From: Cupriavidus pauculus
Lineage (GTDB): Bacteria; Pseudomonadota; Gammaproteobacteria; Burkholderiales; Burkholderiaceae
Reading direction: 5' to 3'
Length of the DNA stretch: 64,000 nt
Assembly (NCBI RefSeq): GCF_002858765.1
Contig: NZ_PJRP01000018.1
Span: 18,513-82,512, forward strand
Under the pieces are notes generated by a model. That model made no database searches. It was not told where the DNA came from and saw only the letters and a program-made list of their open reading frames with translations. Each line of letters opens with the position of its first letter. The first letter of the stretch is position 1. The translations under genes were made by a program, and so were the position numbers. Positions 26,651 to 35,914 of this stretch are shown piece by piece.

Positions 26651-26926
26651 TTACGCCGAAGGCGGCGGCACGTAGCCGGCGGCCTGGTCGGCGCCTTCGC
26701 CGAAGAAATACTTCTCGGTCTGCTTGAGCAGGTACTGGCGCGCACGGACGTCGGCCATGTTCAGGCGGTTCTCGTTGATCAGCATGGTCTGATGCTTGAG
26801 CCAGCCAGCCCAGGCTTCCTTCGACACGCTCTGCCAGATCTTCTTGCCGAGGTCGCCCGGCAGCGGCGGGAAGTCGAGGCCTTCGGCTTCCTTGTTCAGT
26901 TTGACGCAATGGACCATGCGGGCCAT
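26651..26926 (-). CDS. yggX: Fe(2+)-trafficking protein YggX
   Basis: The 91-residue protein matches YggX, a small cytoplasmic protein that protects iron-sulfur clusters from oxidative damage and may help move ferrous iron. Signatures are MARMVHCVKLNKEAEGLD with the key cysteine at position 7, FPPLPGDLGKKIW, SKEAWAGWLKHQTMLINE and ARQYLLKQ. The start is fixed by the family N-terminus. It lies 109 bp downstream of argA on the same strand. Confidence 0.95.
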   Translation of the reverse strand: MARMVHCVKLNKEAEGLDFPPLPGDLGKKIWQSVSKEAWAGWLKHQTMLINENRLNMADVRARQYLLKQTEKYFFGEGADQAAGYVPPPSA

Positions 26927-27035
26927 GAGGGACTCCTTTTTCGTGTGGCCGCTATTGTAGCCAAGCTGGGCTGGCAGGGCGGGGCAGGTGGCCCATGCCC
27001 CTGCGGCGGCTGTTGTCTTTGCGGATGTTGCGGGG

Positions 27036-28496
27036 TTACAGCTTCTTCATCAGCACCATCGACTTGCGCTGCCAGTTGTAGAGCTTGCGCTTGTCTTCCG
27101 GCAGGTCGTCCACGGTGGCGTGCACGAAACCTCGCTTCAGGAACCAGTGCTCGGTGCGCGTGGTGAGCACGAACAGGCGATCCAGTCCCAGCGTGCGGGC
27201 GCGGCGTTCGATCCGCTTGAGCAGGCGCTCGCCGTCGCCGGTGCCCTGGGCCTCGGCCGACACGGTCAGGCAGGCCATCTCGCCCATGTTTTCGCGCGGG
27301 AAGGCATACAGCGCGGCGCAGCCGAACAGCACGTTGTCGTGCTCGATCACCGAGAACTTGTCGATGTCGCGCTCGATCAGGTGACGTCCGCGTGGCACGA
27401 GCGTGCCGTCGGCCTCCAGCGGCGCGATCAGCTGCAGGATGCCGCCCACGTCGTCGAGCGTGGCCTCGCGCAGGCTTTCCAGGTCGGAATCGGACACCAT
27501 CGTGCCCACGCCATCGTGCAGGAACAGTTCCAGCAGCACCGAGCCGTCCATGGCGAACGGGATCAGGTGGGCACGGGGCACACCGCCCTTGAGCGCCTTG
27601 ACCAGGTGTTCCAGGTAATAGGCCACGTCGGGCGGCAGGTGGTGGTTCTGCAGCCGCTCCACGGCGGTGCGCAGCGACATTTCCTTCATCAGCTTGCCCA
27701 CGGCGTCGGGCACGCCCGGCACCTCGGTGATGAAGATCAGCTTGTCGGCCTTGAGCGCGCTGGCCGTGGCGCTGGCCACGTCTTCCATTGACAGGTTGAA
27801 CGCCTGTCCGGTGGGCGAGAAGCCCAGCGGCGACAGCAGCACGACCTTGCCGTGCGACAGCGACATGCGCATCGACTCGTCGTCCATCTTGCGCACCAGC
27901 CCCGTGTGCTGGTAATCCACGCCATTGACGATACCGACCGGCCGCGCCGTGATGAAGTTGCCCGACACCACCGAAAGCTGGGCGCCGGCCATCGGGGTAT
28001 TGGGCAGGCCCTGGCTGAAGGCCGCCTCGATGTCCAGGCGCAGTTCGCCGGCCGCTTCCTTGGCGCATTCGAGCGCGGCGTTGTCGGTAATCCGCACGCC
28101 ATCGGCAAACTGGGACTGCACGTTGCGCAGGCCCAGTTGCTCTTCCACCTGCGGGCGCGAGCCGAAGACCAGCACCACGTGCATGCCCATGGCGTGCAGC
28201 AGCGCCACGTCGTTGACCAGTGCGTTGAGCACGCCGGCCTTGACCAGTTCGCCGCTGAAGGCGATCACGAAGGTCTTGCCGCGGAACGTGTGGATATACG
28301 GGGCGACGGCGCGCAGCCAGTCGACGAACTGCTGCTGGTCGGGGCCGCTGGTCTCGGCCAGATCGGCGCCGGCTGTGGCCGACGGGATAGGCGTGGCGGG
28401 CTCGGCAGTGGTCATCGGGACGGTCGACGGATCGGCGGGCGAGGGCGAGTCGGCAGGATCGGGGTCCTGCTGCGGGGAGTCGGTTCTGGCGTTCAT
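27036..28496 (-). CDS. argA: N-acetylglutamate synthase
   Basis: The 486-residue enzyme acetylates glutamate with acetyl-CoA, the first step of arginine synthesis. An amino-acid-kinase-like regulatory domain (about 70-345; TFVIAFSGELV, VHVVLVFGSRPQ-type core) precedes a C-terminal GNAT acetyltransferase domain (about 345-486; ENMGEMACLTVSAEAQGTGD). The first 55 residues are a Pro/Ala/Asp-rich extension not needed for either domain. I chose the ATG at 28496 (MNARTDSPQQ). Later in-frame starts are also possible, so the extension may be shorter. It is divergent from hrpA with only 23 bp between start codons. Confidence 0.93.
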   Translation of the reverse strand: MNARTDSPQQDPDPADSPSPADPSTVPMTTAEPATPIPSATAGADLAETSGPDQQQFVDWLRAVAPYIHTFRGKTFVIAFSGELVKAGVLNALVNDVALLHAMGMHVVLVFGSRPQVEEQLGLRNVQSQFADGVRITDNAALECAKEAAGELRLDIEAAFSQGLPNTPMAGAQLSVVSGNFITARPVGIVNGVDYQHTGLVRKMDDESMRMSLSHGKVVLLSPLGFSPTGQAFNLSMEDVASATASALKADKLIFITEVPGVPDAVGKLMKEMSLRTAVERLQNHHLPPDVAYYLEHLVKALKGGVPRAHLIPFAMDGSVLLELFLHDGVGTMVSDSDLESLREATLDDVGGILQLIAPLEADGTLVPRGRHLIERDIDKFSVIEHDNVLFGCAALYAFPRENMGEMACLTVSAEAQGTGDGERLLKRIERRARTLGLDRLFVLTTRTEHWFLKRGFVHATVDDLPEDKRKLYNWQRKSMVLMKKL

Positions 28497-28511
28497 GCGG
28501 CGGATTATAAT
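28484..28511 (+). promoter_or_regulatory. Putative promoter of hrpA, near-leaderless
   Basis: A perfect TATAAT at 28506-28511 is followed by eight bases and then the hrpA ATG at 28520. The best -35 is a poor TTCTGG at 28484-28489. Transcription from this box would start at or within two bases of the start codon, giving a leaderless mRNA. It overlaps the 5' end of argA on the other strand. Confidence 0.5.
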
Positions 28512-28519
28512 CCCGGCCA

Positions 28520-31500
28520 ATGTCAGCACAACGCCCCGCCAAGCCCGCCCCGGCCAACCCCGCCGAAGCTACCTCCTCCCAGGCCAGCCAGAACCCCGCT
28601 CCGCGTGACGCAGGCGGCGGTGCGCGCCCGCCAAAACAGGCGCGCCCGCAGCCGCAGCAGCCGCGCCCGGAGGGTGCGCCGCGCTCGCGGCGCCCCGAGG
28701 ATGGGAAGTCCGCGCCCCGGCCGGATGGCGGTCAGCGTCCACCGCGACCGGAGGGCCAGCCGCGTCCGCCGCGCCCTGAGGGTGGCCAGCGCCCGCCGCG
28801 CCCCGAGGGCGGTCAACCCGCGCCCCGGCCGGAAGGCGGTCAGCGTCCGCCGCGACCGGAAGGCCAGCCGCGTCCGACGCGCCCTGAGGGTGGCCAGCGT
28901 CCGCCGCATCCTGAAGGTAGCCAGCGTCCCGCCCGGCCGGAAGGTGGCGACCGTGCGCCGCGCCCAGAGGGTGCCCCGCGTCCGTCTCGCCCGGAAGGCG
29001 CCCAGCGCCCGCCGCGTCCGCCCCAGCCGGTGCGGCTGGCCAATCCGCTGCCCGAAATCACGTTCCCCGAGGCCCTGCCGGTATCGGCCCGCCGCGACGA
29101 GATCGCGCAGGCGCTGCTGGCCAACCAGGTAGTGATCGTGTCCGGCGAAACCGGCTCGGGCAAGACCACGCAACTGCCCAAGATCGCGCTGTCGGTCGGG
29201 CGTGGCCCGGCCCGCGAGGGCAAGCCCGGCGGCGGCCTGATTGGCCACACGCAGCCGCGCCGGATTGCCGCCACGTCCACGGCCAAGCGCATCGCGCAGG
29301 AACTGGGCACGCCGGTGGGCGAGCACGTGGGCTACCAGGTGCGTTTCAACGACGCCATGTCGGCGGGCGCGTCGGTCAAGCTGATGACCGACGGTATCCT
29401 GCTGGCCGAGACCCAGAATGATCCGCTGCTGCGCGCGTACGACACGATCATCATCGACGAGGCGCACGAACGCAGCCTCAATATCGACTTCCTGATTGGC
29501 TACCTGCGCGAGATCCTGCCCAGGCGGCCGGATCTGAAGGTCATCATCACGTCGGCCACCATCGACGCAAAGCGCTTTGCCGAGCATTTCGCGCGCGATG
29601 GCAAGCCGGCGCCGGTGATCGAGGTCAGCGGCCGCCTGTATCCGGTGGAAGTGCGCTACCGCCCGATCCAGGAAGACAAGCCGGCGCCGGGCCAGACGGC
29701 CGCGCCGCGCTCGGAAAAGGCGAAGGAACGCGACCTGTACGACGGTATCGTCGATGCCGTGGACGAACTGTGCCGGCTGGGCTCGGGCGACGTGCTGGTC
29801 TTCCTGCCCGGCGAGCGCGAGATCCGCGAGGCCGCCGAGGCGCTGCGCAAGCATCATCCGCCGCATACCGAGATCCTGCCGCTGTTCGCGCGGCTGTCCG
29901 TGCAGGAGCAGGAGCGCGTGTTCCGGCCGTCCAACGCCCGCCGCATCGTGCTGGCCACCAACGTGGCCGAAACGTCGCTCACGGTGCCGGGCATCCGCTA
30001 CGTGGTGGATACCGGCCTGGCGCGCGTGAAGCGCTATTCGTACCGCAACAAGGTGGAGCAGCTGCAGATCGAGTCGATCTCGCAGGCGGCCGCCAATCAG
30101 CGTGCCGGCCGTTGCGGCCGGGTAGCCGACGGCGTCTGCATCCGGCTGTACGAGGAAAGCGACTTCCAGGGTCGGCCGCGCTTTACCGACCCGGAAATCC
30201 TGCGCTCGTCGCTGGCGGCGGTCATCCTGCGGATGAAGGCGCTGCGCCTGACCGATATCGAGGCCTTCCCGTTCATCGAACCGCCGCTGGGCCGGGCCGT
30301 GGCCGATGGCTACCAGCTGCTGCAGGAACTGGGCGCGTTCGACGAGGACAACCAGCTGACCGGGACCGGCCGCCAACTGGCGAAACTGCCACTTGATCCG
30401 CGTGTGGCCCGGATGATCCTGGCCGCCCGCGACCACCACTGCCTGAAGGAAGTGCTGATCATCGCCAGTGCGCTGTCGGTGCAGGACCCGCGCGAGCGTC
30501 CGCAGGAGGCGCAGGAAGCCGCCGACCAGGCCCATCGCAAGTTCATGGACGAGAAGTCCGAGTTCCTGGGGTGGGTCAAGCTGTGGAAATGGTTCGAGGA
30601 AGCCGTCGCGCACAAGAAGACCAACCGCCAGTTGCAGGACCAGTGCCGCAGCAACTTCCTGTCCCATGTGCGCCTGCGCGAATGGCGCGATGTGCATTCG
30701 CAGCTGCACACCACGGTCAGCGAGCAGGGCTGGCGCCTGAACGAGTCCGAGCCGACCTTCGAGCAGCTTCATAAGGCGCTGCTGACGGGCCTGCTGGGCA
30801 ACGTGGGCCTGAAGCTCGACGAGGCCGACGGCAAGGGGCGCGAGTACCTGGGCGCGCGGGGCATCAAGTTCCACCTGTGGCCGGGATCGCTGATCGCTCG
30901 CAAGGTGGGCCGCTGGATCATCGCCGCCGAACTGGTGGAAACCAGCCGGCTGTATGCGCGCACGCTGGCCCGGGTGGAGCCCGAGTGGGTGGAGCAGGTG
31001 GGCCGGCACCTGCTCAAGGTGAGCTGGAGCGAGCCGCACTGGGAAAAGAAGGCCGGCCAGGTGCTGGCGCTGGAGCGCGGCACGCTGTATGGCCTGCCGG
31101 TCTATCAGCACCGGCGCGTGGATTTCGGGCCGATGAACCCGGCCGAGGCGCGCGAGCTGTTTATCCGCAGCGCGCTGGTGGAGGGCGAATTCGACACGCG
31201 GCTGCCGTTCTTCGCCCACAACCAGCGGCTGGTGCGCGAGATCGAGAACCTGGAGCACAAGTCGCGCCGGCAGGACGTGCTGGTGGACGATGTGCTGATC
31301 TATGCGTTCTACGACAAGGCCATCCCGGCGGACATCCACAACCAGGTGGCTTTCGAGAAGTGGTACCAGGCCGAATCGGCCCAGGACCGCAAGCTGCTGT
31401 ACCTGAACCGCGACGAACTGATGCGGCACGAGGCGGCCGGCATCACGACCGACCTGTTTCCGAAGATCCTGCCGGTGGCCGGCGTCGATATGGGATTGTC

Positions 31501-32833
31501 GTACCACTTCGAGCCGGGCAGCCACCGCGACGGCGTGACGCTGACCGTGCCGCTGTATGCGCTGAACCAGGTCAGGCCCGAGCGCGCCGACTGGCTGGTG
31601 CCGGGCATGATCAAGGAAAAGGTGCACCTGCTGCTGAAGTCGCTGCCGCAGAAGCTGCGCCGCCATTGCGTGCCGCTGCCCGATTACGCGGCCGGGTTTG
31701 TTGACCGCCAGCCGTTTGGCGAGGGCGACCTGCTCGATGTGCTGATCGCGGACGTGCGCGAACAGACCGGCACCATGATCCGGCGCGCCGACTTCAAGCT
31801 GGAAACGCTGCCGGCGCACCATTCGATGAACTTCAAGGTGATCGACGAGCACGGTCGCCAGCTGGACATGGGCCGCAATTTGGCGCAATTGCGTGGCGAA
31901 CTGGGTGGCCAGGCGCAGCAATCGTTCCAGAACATCGCGGCGCGCGATGTGCCGGCCGCCGAAGCCGGGCAGTACGAGAACCTGACATCGTGGTCGTTCG
32001 GCGAATTGCCCGAGCTGCTGGAAATCCGCAAGGGCAACCAGACGCTGTTTGGCTACCCGGCGCTGGTGGATCGCGGCGACCATTGCGACGTGGAGGTATT
32101 CGACGACCCCCAGGAAGCGGCGCGCATCCACCATGCAGGCCTGCGCCGGCTGTTCGCGCTGCAGTTGCGCGAGCAGGTCAAGTTCATCGAGAAGAACATC
32201 CCGAACCTGCAGCAGATGGCCATGCAGTACATGGCGCTGGGCACGCAGGAGGAGTTGCGTAACCAGATCGTGCTGATGGCGCTGGAGCGCGCCTGCCTGC
32301 AGGCGCCGCTGCCGCGCAACGAGGCCGAATTCAATGCGCGCAAGGAGGAAGGCCGGGCGCGGCTGTCGCTGCTGGCCCAGGAAATCGCGCGGCTGGTGGG
32401 CACGATCCTGGCCGAATTTGCGTCGCTGCCCCGCAAGCTGCTGCAGGCCAAGCCGTTCGGTTCGGCCTTCCAGGACATGGAGGCCCAACTCGCACGGCTG
32501 ATGAACAAGTCGTTTGTGATCGATACGCCATACACGCAGCTGACCCACTATCCCCGCTACCTGAAGGGCATGGCGATGCGGGTGGACAAGCTCAAGGGCG
32601 ATCCGGGCCGCGACAGCCAGCGCATTCAGGAAATGTCGCCGCTGGTGCAGCAATGGCAGCGGGCCGAGAAGCAGTTGCGCAGCCAGGGCAGGGGCGCCGC
32701 CGACGCGCGGCTGGACGAATTCCGATGGATGCTGGAAGAACTGCGCGTGGCGCTGTTCGCGCAGGAGTTGCGCACGCCTCAGCCGATCTCGGTCAAGCGG
32801 CTGCAGAAGGTCTGGGAGTCGATCCAGCGCTGA
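28520..32833 (+). CDS. hrpA: ATP-dependent RNA helicase HrpA (DEAH-box) with repetitive N-terminal extension
   Basis: The 1437-residue helicase unwinds RNA using ATP. Motifs are GETGSGKTTQLPK near residue 210, DEAHERS near 313, SAT, and QRAGRCGR; a helicase-associated HA2 region and a DUF3418-type C-terminal half follow, as in E. coli HrpA (1300 residues). HrpA proteins help resolve stalled ribosomes. The first 175 residues are an extension made of RPEGGQRPPRP-type repeats, positively charged and disordered. The core matches the family from about residue 180. The first ATG is used because the reading frame and repeat run unbroken from it. It is divergent from argA. Confidence 0.94.
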   Translation: MSAQRPAKPAPANPAEATSSQASQNPAPRDAGGGARPPKQARPQPQQPRPEGAPRSRRPEDGKSAPRPDGGQRPPRPEGQPRPPRPEGGQRPPRPEGGQPAPRPEGGQRPPRPEGQPRPTRPEGGQRPPHPEGSQRPARPEGGDRAPRPEGAPRPSRPEGAQRPPRPPQPVRLANPLPEITFPEALPVSARRDEIAQALLANQVVIVSGETGSGKTTQLPKIALSVGRGPAREGKPGGGLIGHTQPRRIAATSTAKRIAQELGTPVGEHVGYQVRFNDAMSAGASVKLMTDGILLAETQNDPLLRAYDTIIIDEAHERSLNIDFLIGYLREILPRRPDLKVIITSATIDAKRFAEHFARDGKPAPVIEVSGRLYPVEVRYRPIQEDKPAPGQTAAPRSEKAKERDLYDGIVDAVDELCRLGSGDVLVFLPGEREIREAAEALRKHHPPHTEILPLFARLSVQEQERVFRPSNARRIVLATNVAETSLTVPGIRYVVDTGLARVKRYSYRNKVEQLQIESISQAAANQRAGRCGRVADGVCIRLYEESDFQGRPRFTDPEILRSSLAAVILRMKALRLTDIEAFPFIEPPLGRAVADGYQLLQELGAFDEDNQLTGTGRQLAKLPLDPRVARMILAARDHHCLKEVLIIASALSVQDPRERPQEAQEAADQAHRKFMDEKSEFLGWVKLWKWFEEAVAHKKTNRQLQDQCRSNFLSHVRLREWRDVHSQLHTTVSEQGWRLNESEPTFEQLHKALLTGLLGNVGLKLDEADGKGREYLGARGIKFHLWPGSLIARKVGRWIIAAELVETSRLYARTLARVEPEWVEQVGRHLLKVSWSEPHWEKKAGQVLALERGTLYGLPVYQHRRVDFGPMNPAEARELFIRSALVEGEFDTRLPFFAHNQRLVREIENLEHKSRRQDVLVDDVLIYAFYDKAIPADIHNQVAFEKWYQAESAQDRKLLYLNRDELMRHEAAGITTDLFPKILPVAGVDMGLSYHFEPGSHRDGVTLTVPLYALNQVRPERADWLVPGMIKEKVHLLLKSLPQKLRRHCVPLPDYAAGFVDRQPFGEGDLLDVLIADVREQTGTMIRRADFKLETLPAHHSMNFKVIDEHGRQLDMGRNLAQLRGELGGQAQQSFQNIAARDVPAAEAGQYENLTSWSFGELPELLEIRKGNQTLFGYPALVDRGDHCDVEVFDDPQEAARIHHAGLRRLFALQLREQVKFIEKNIPNLQQMAMQYMALGTQEELRNQIVLMALERACLQAPLPRNEAEFNARKEEGRARLSLLAQEIARLVGTILAEFASLPRKLLQAKPFGSAFQDMEAQLARLMNKSFVIDTPYTQLTHYPRYLKGMAMRVDKLKGDPGRDSQRIQEMSPLVQQWQRAEKQLRSQGRGAADARLDEFRWMLEELRVALFAQELRTPQPISVKRLQKVWESIQR
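28690..29030 (+). repeat. Degenerate tandem repeats encoding Arg-Pro-Glu-Gly units in HrpA
   Basis: Units of about 24-33 bp coding RPEGGQRPP or RPEGQPRPP recur roughly a dozen times. They preserve the reading frame and vary at third positions and by RPT, RPA or RPS substitutions. The tract is prone to length change. Confidence 0.85.
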
Positions 32834-32893
32834 CCGGAAAAGCCCGGCATTGCGGACGGTAGCGATGGAAAGTGCCGCTCACATGTATCCAAA

Positions 32894-32910
32894 TGTAAGT
32901 TGCGCTTAAG
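32894..32910 (+). promoter_or_regulatory. PmrA/QseB-like direct-repeat site
   Basis: The direct repeat TGTAAG-TTGCG-CTTAAG matches the OmpR-family PmrA/QseB pattern of two CTTAAG units 11 bp apart, with one unit imperfect. It is about 60 bp upstream of the probable start point of the next promoter. Confidence 0.4.
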
Positions 32911-32950
32911 ATTCCGTTCTGCTCGTCATCGCAACCGTCGGGCGAAACGT

Positions 32951-32956
32951 TAGAAT
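32951..32956 (+). promoter_or_regulatory. -10 box (TAGAAT) of the beta-propeller operon
   Basis: TAGAAT lies 28 bp before the start codon at 32985. No good -35 hexamer is seen 16-18 bp upstream, which would suit an activator-dependent promoter. Confidence 0.4.
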
Positions 32957-32984
32957 GCGCGATTCGTGTAGAAATGGCGGTCTT

Positions 32985-33971
32985 ATGCTTGCATTGCGTC
33001 GTGTTGTGGCTGGGGTGGTATCGGTCGGCGCCCTGGCCTTGGCAATGGTCTCCGCGCCCGTCCGGGCGGAGGTGGTGACGATCCTGAACTCCGGTGACGC
33101 CAGCGTCACGTTGATCGACAAGGACACCCAGAAGGTTCTGGAGACGTTCCCGATCGGCAAGGAGCCGCACCACCTGATTGCCACGCCCGACGAGAAGTCG
33201 CTGATCGTGGCCAATGCCGTCGGCAACGACCTGGTCTTCCTGGACCCGGTAACCGGCAAGGTGCAGCAGCGCGTGCCGGGCATCGACGATCCGTACCAGG
33301 TGGGCTTCTCGCCCGACCAGAAGTGGTTCATCGCCACCGGCAACCGGCTGGACCGCGTGGACGTCTACCGCTGGGACGGCCATCAGCTCAAGATCGCCAA
33401 GCAGTTTCCGCTGGCCAAGACGCCCAGCCACATCGCCTTCACGGCCGACAGCAAGATCGCCTTTATCACGCTGCAGGATTCCAACCAGATCGCCGCCATC
33501 GACCTGACCACGCTCAACGTGATGTGGGTCATGGAAGCGGGCTCGGCGCCGGCTGGCGTCTGGGTCACGCCGGACCAGAAGTACCTGCTGGTGGGCATGA
33601 CGGGTGCCGACTACGTGGCCGTGATCGACTGGCGCACGCGCACCGTGGTCAAGCAGATCCAGACCGGCAAGGGCGCGCACAACTTCCGCGCCGTGGGTGA
33701 CAAGCGTCACCTGTTCCTGACCAATCGCGTACAGGGGTCGATCAGCATCATCGACCAGCAGACGCTGTCGAAGGTGGGCGACATCACGGGCCTGCTGCCC
33801 GGCCCCGACGACATGGAACTGACCGCCGACGGCAAGACGCTGTGGGTGACGTTCCGCTGGGCGCGCTCGGTGGGCCTGATCGACGTGGCCAGCCGCAAGA
33901 TGGTGAAGACGATCCGCGTGGGCAAGTCGCCGCACGGCATCTATTTCAAGACGCGCGCGCCGCTGTATTGA
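32985..33971 (+). CDS. Secreted YncE/YVTN-type beta-propeller protein
   Basis: The 328-residue product starts with a signal peptide (MLALRRVVAGVVSVGALALA, cleavage likely after PVRA) and continues as seven repeats of about 40 residues with the pattern VIDxxTxKVxxTIxVGKxPHxI. Examples are TLIDKDTQKVLETFPIGKEP and GLIDVASRKMVKTIRVGKSP. These propellers bind ligands or partner proteins in the periplasm; no catalytic residues are identifiable. The start at 32985 is chosen because it begins the signal peptide. It is followed after 21 bp by a deacetylase gene, suggesting an envelope-related operon. Confidence 0.86.
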   Translation: MLALRRVVAGVVSVGALALAMVSAPVRAEVVTILNSGDASVTLIDKDTQKVLETFPIGKEPHHLIATPDEKSLIVANAVGNDLVFLDPVTGKVQQRVPGIDDPYQVGFSPDQKWFIATGNRLDRVDVYRWDGHQLKIAKQFPLAKTPSHIAFTADSKIAFITLQDSNQIAAIDLTTLNVMWVMEAGSAPAGVWVTPDQKYLLVGMTGADYVAVIDWRTRTVVKQIQTGKGAHNFRAVGDKRHLFLTNRVQGSISIIDQQTLSKVGDITGLLPGPDDMELTADGKTLWVTFRWARSVGLIDVASRKMVKTIRVGKSPHGIYFKTRAPLY

Positions 33972-33992
33972 TACAACCAGGCTGAGGACAAC

Positions 33993-34850
33993 ATGCGCCG
34001 CATGATTTCGCGCATTGCCGCGCTGGTGCTGGCACCGGTGGCGGCCTCCGTGGCCGGCGTGGCGCTGGCCGCCGGGGCGGGCCAGGCGGCTGGCGCTTGC
34101 CGCGCCGGCACGCTGTACCTGACTTTCGACACCGGCAGCATGAGCCAGGCGGAGCTGATCGCCCGCACCCTGCGCCGCCACCATATCCGCGCCACGTTCT
34201 TCCTGGCCAGCGAACCGACTGTCAACAAGGACAATTCGCTGGATCCGACGTGGGCGCCGTACTGGAAATCGCTGGCCGCCGACGGCCATGCCTTCGGCAC
34301 CCATACGTTCGACCACGTGTATCTGCGCGGCGTGCGTGGCGGCAAGGTCACGATGCGCCCGCAGTTTGGCGCGCAGGGCGGCCGCGATGTGGTCATGGAC
34401 GAGGCGTCGTTCTGCACCGAACTGCGCCGCAGTGCGCAGGCGCTCCAGTCGATGACGGGCCAGCCGATGGTGCCGCTGTGGCGCGCGCCGGGTGGCCGGA
34501 CCGCGCCCCAGACCCTGGCCTGGGCCGAGCAGTGTGGCTTCAAGCATGTGGGCTGGGCCCCGGCCGGATTCCTGGGCGACGAGCTGTCGTCGGAGAAATT
34601 CCCGAACCAGGCGCTGCTGGACAAGGCACTGCGTGACCTGCGCGATGGCGATATTACGATGGCCCACCTGGGCATCTGGTCGCGCAAGGACCCGTGGGCG
34701 CCCGCCGTTCTCGATCCGCTGCTGACGGGGCTGGAACAGAAGGGATTCTGTTTTGCCACCTTGCGCGAACATCCGCTATACAAGAATTGGATCGCGCAGC
34801 ACGGCGCGGTGGACGCCGGTGCGCAACCAATTTCCGGGTCGAAACGGTAA
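33993..34850 (+). CDS. Polysaccharide deacetylase (NodB) family protein, altered motif 1
   Basis: The 285-residue protein has a signal peptide (about 1-35, alanine-rich, ending near QAAGA) and a NodB homology domain. Motif 1 is TFDTG at 44-48 instead of the usual TFDDG, so the metal-binding second aspartate is replaced by threonine. Motif 2 is GTHTFDH with the two histidine ligands near 105 and 109. Motif 3 is RAPGGR near 163-168. Such enzymes remove N- or O-acetyl or formyl groups from cell-surface glycans. Some relatives with altered motif 1 keep activity, so it may be active or a binding protein. It ends in a TAATG overlap with the next gene. Confidence 0.86.
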   Translation: MRRMISRIAALVLAPVAASVAGVALAAGAGQAAGACRAGTLYLTFDTGSMSQAELIARTLRRHHIRATFFLASEPTVNKDNSLDPTWAPYWKSLAADGHAFGTHTFDHVYLRGVRGGKVTMRPQFGAQGGRDVVMDEASFCTELRRSAQALQSMTGQPMVPLWRAPGGRTAPQTLAWAEQCGFKHVGWAPAGFLGDELSSEKFPNQALLDKALRDLRDGDITMAHLGIWSRKDPWAPAVLDPLLTGLEQKGFCFATLREHPLYKNWIAQHGAVDAGAQPISGSKR

Positions 34851-35845
34851 TGTGGGACGCCTTCACTAACTGGCTCAATCTCTGGGTCGGCCAGATCGAG
34901 GCCACGGTCTTCCAGGACATGATCCTGCCCGTGGTCTACAACCTCGGCTATGGCGGCTATGCAGAGGACGCCTTCACCGGCACCGAATGGCTGCTGGTGG
35001 GCGTGGTGCAGATCGCCGTAATGGTCCTGATCCTGGGGCCGCTCGAAAAGCTGCGTCCGGTGGAGGCGGTGACCGATCGCCGCGCCATCCGGACCGACAT
35101 GTTCTATACGGTGATCCACCGCCTGGGCCTGTTCCGGCTGGCCATGTTCTTCCTGCTGGCGCCGCTGATGGACGGCCTGGAAGGCCACCTGCGCCTGCTG
35201 GGCTGGCAGCGGATCAATGTGGAAGACTGGTGGCCGGCCGTGACGTCGGTGCCGCTGGTCAGCTTCTTCGTCTACCTGCTGCTGTTCGACCTGCTCGACT
35301 ACTGGTATCACCGGCTGTCGCATACCTACCGCTGGTGGTGGAGCCTGCACGCGGTGCATCACAGCCAGCAGCAGATGACGTTGTGGAGCGACAACCGCAA
35401 CCATCTGCTGGACGACATCCTGCGCGACGCCGTATTCGCCACAGCCGCGCTGGCGGTGGGCGTGGAGCCGTCGCAGTACGTGCTGCTGGTGGCGCTGTCG
35501 CAACTGCTGCAGAGTCTGCAGCACGCCAACCTGAAGCTGCACTTCGGCTGGCTGGGCGAGCGATTGCTGGTCTCGCCGCGCTTTCATCGCACGCACCATG
35601 CCGTCGGGCTGGGCCACGAGCGCGCGGGCAGCGATGGCAAGCCGGTGCGGCTGGGCGGCTGCAACTACGGCGTGATCTTCCCGTGGTGGGACATGCTGTT
35701 CCGCACGGCCGTCTTCACCAACGTCTACTATCCCACCGGCATCCGCGACCAGCTGCCGCCGCCCACGGGGCGCGGGCGCAACTATGGTGGCGGCTTCCTG
35801 TCCCAGCAATGGCTGGGCATCAAGCGGCTTTTGCGTCTGGGGTGA
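34850..35845 (+). CDS. Sterol desaturase/fatty acid hydroxylase family membrane protein
   Basis: The 331-residue integral membrane protein has about four to five hydrophobic helices and the di-iron histidine clusters of the fatty acid hydroxylase superfamily: YHRLSH near 165, HAVHHS near 180 and HRTHH near 248. These enzymes use O2 and a di-iron centre to hydroxylate or desaturate lipids. The substrate cannot be told from the sequence. The ATG at 34850 shares its A with the TAA stop of the deacetylase gene, so the two are translationally coupled, implying action on the same envelope component. Confidence 0.88.
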   Translation: MWDAFTNWLNLWVGQIEATVFQDMILPVVYNLGYGGYAEDAFTGTEWLLVGVVQIAVMVLILGPLEKLRPVEAVTDRRAIRTDMFYTVIHRLGLFRLAMFFLLAPLMDGLEGHLRLLGWQRINVEDWWPAVTSVPLVSFFVYLLLFDLLDYWYHRLSHTYRWWWSLHAVHHSQQQMTLWSDNRNHLLDDILRDAVFATAALAVGVEPSQYVLLVALSQLLQSLQHANLKLHFGWLGERLLVSPRFHRTHHAVGLGHERAGSDGKPVRLGGCNYGVIFPWWDMLFRTAVFTNVYYPTGIRDQLPPPTGRGRNYGGGFLSQQWLGIKRLLRLG

Positions 35846-35914
35846 TGGGAACGCCCCCTGGGCTGTGCTAGGCTCTGGTGGCTTTTCTGAACACTCTTTT
35901 TCGCAGATCGCTGC

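Noticed and set aside
28690..29030. Tandem repeats considered as a CRISPR array
   Set aside because: The repeats are in-frame, degenerate and have no unique spacers; they encode the HrpA extension.
28523..32653. 1376-residue open frame opposite hrpA
   Set aside because: It mirrors hrpA codon structure and lacks domain-like sequence; long antisense frames are expected at this GC content.
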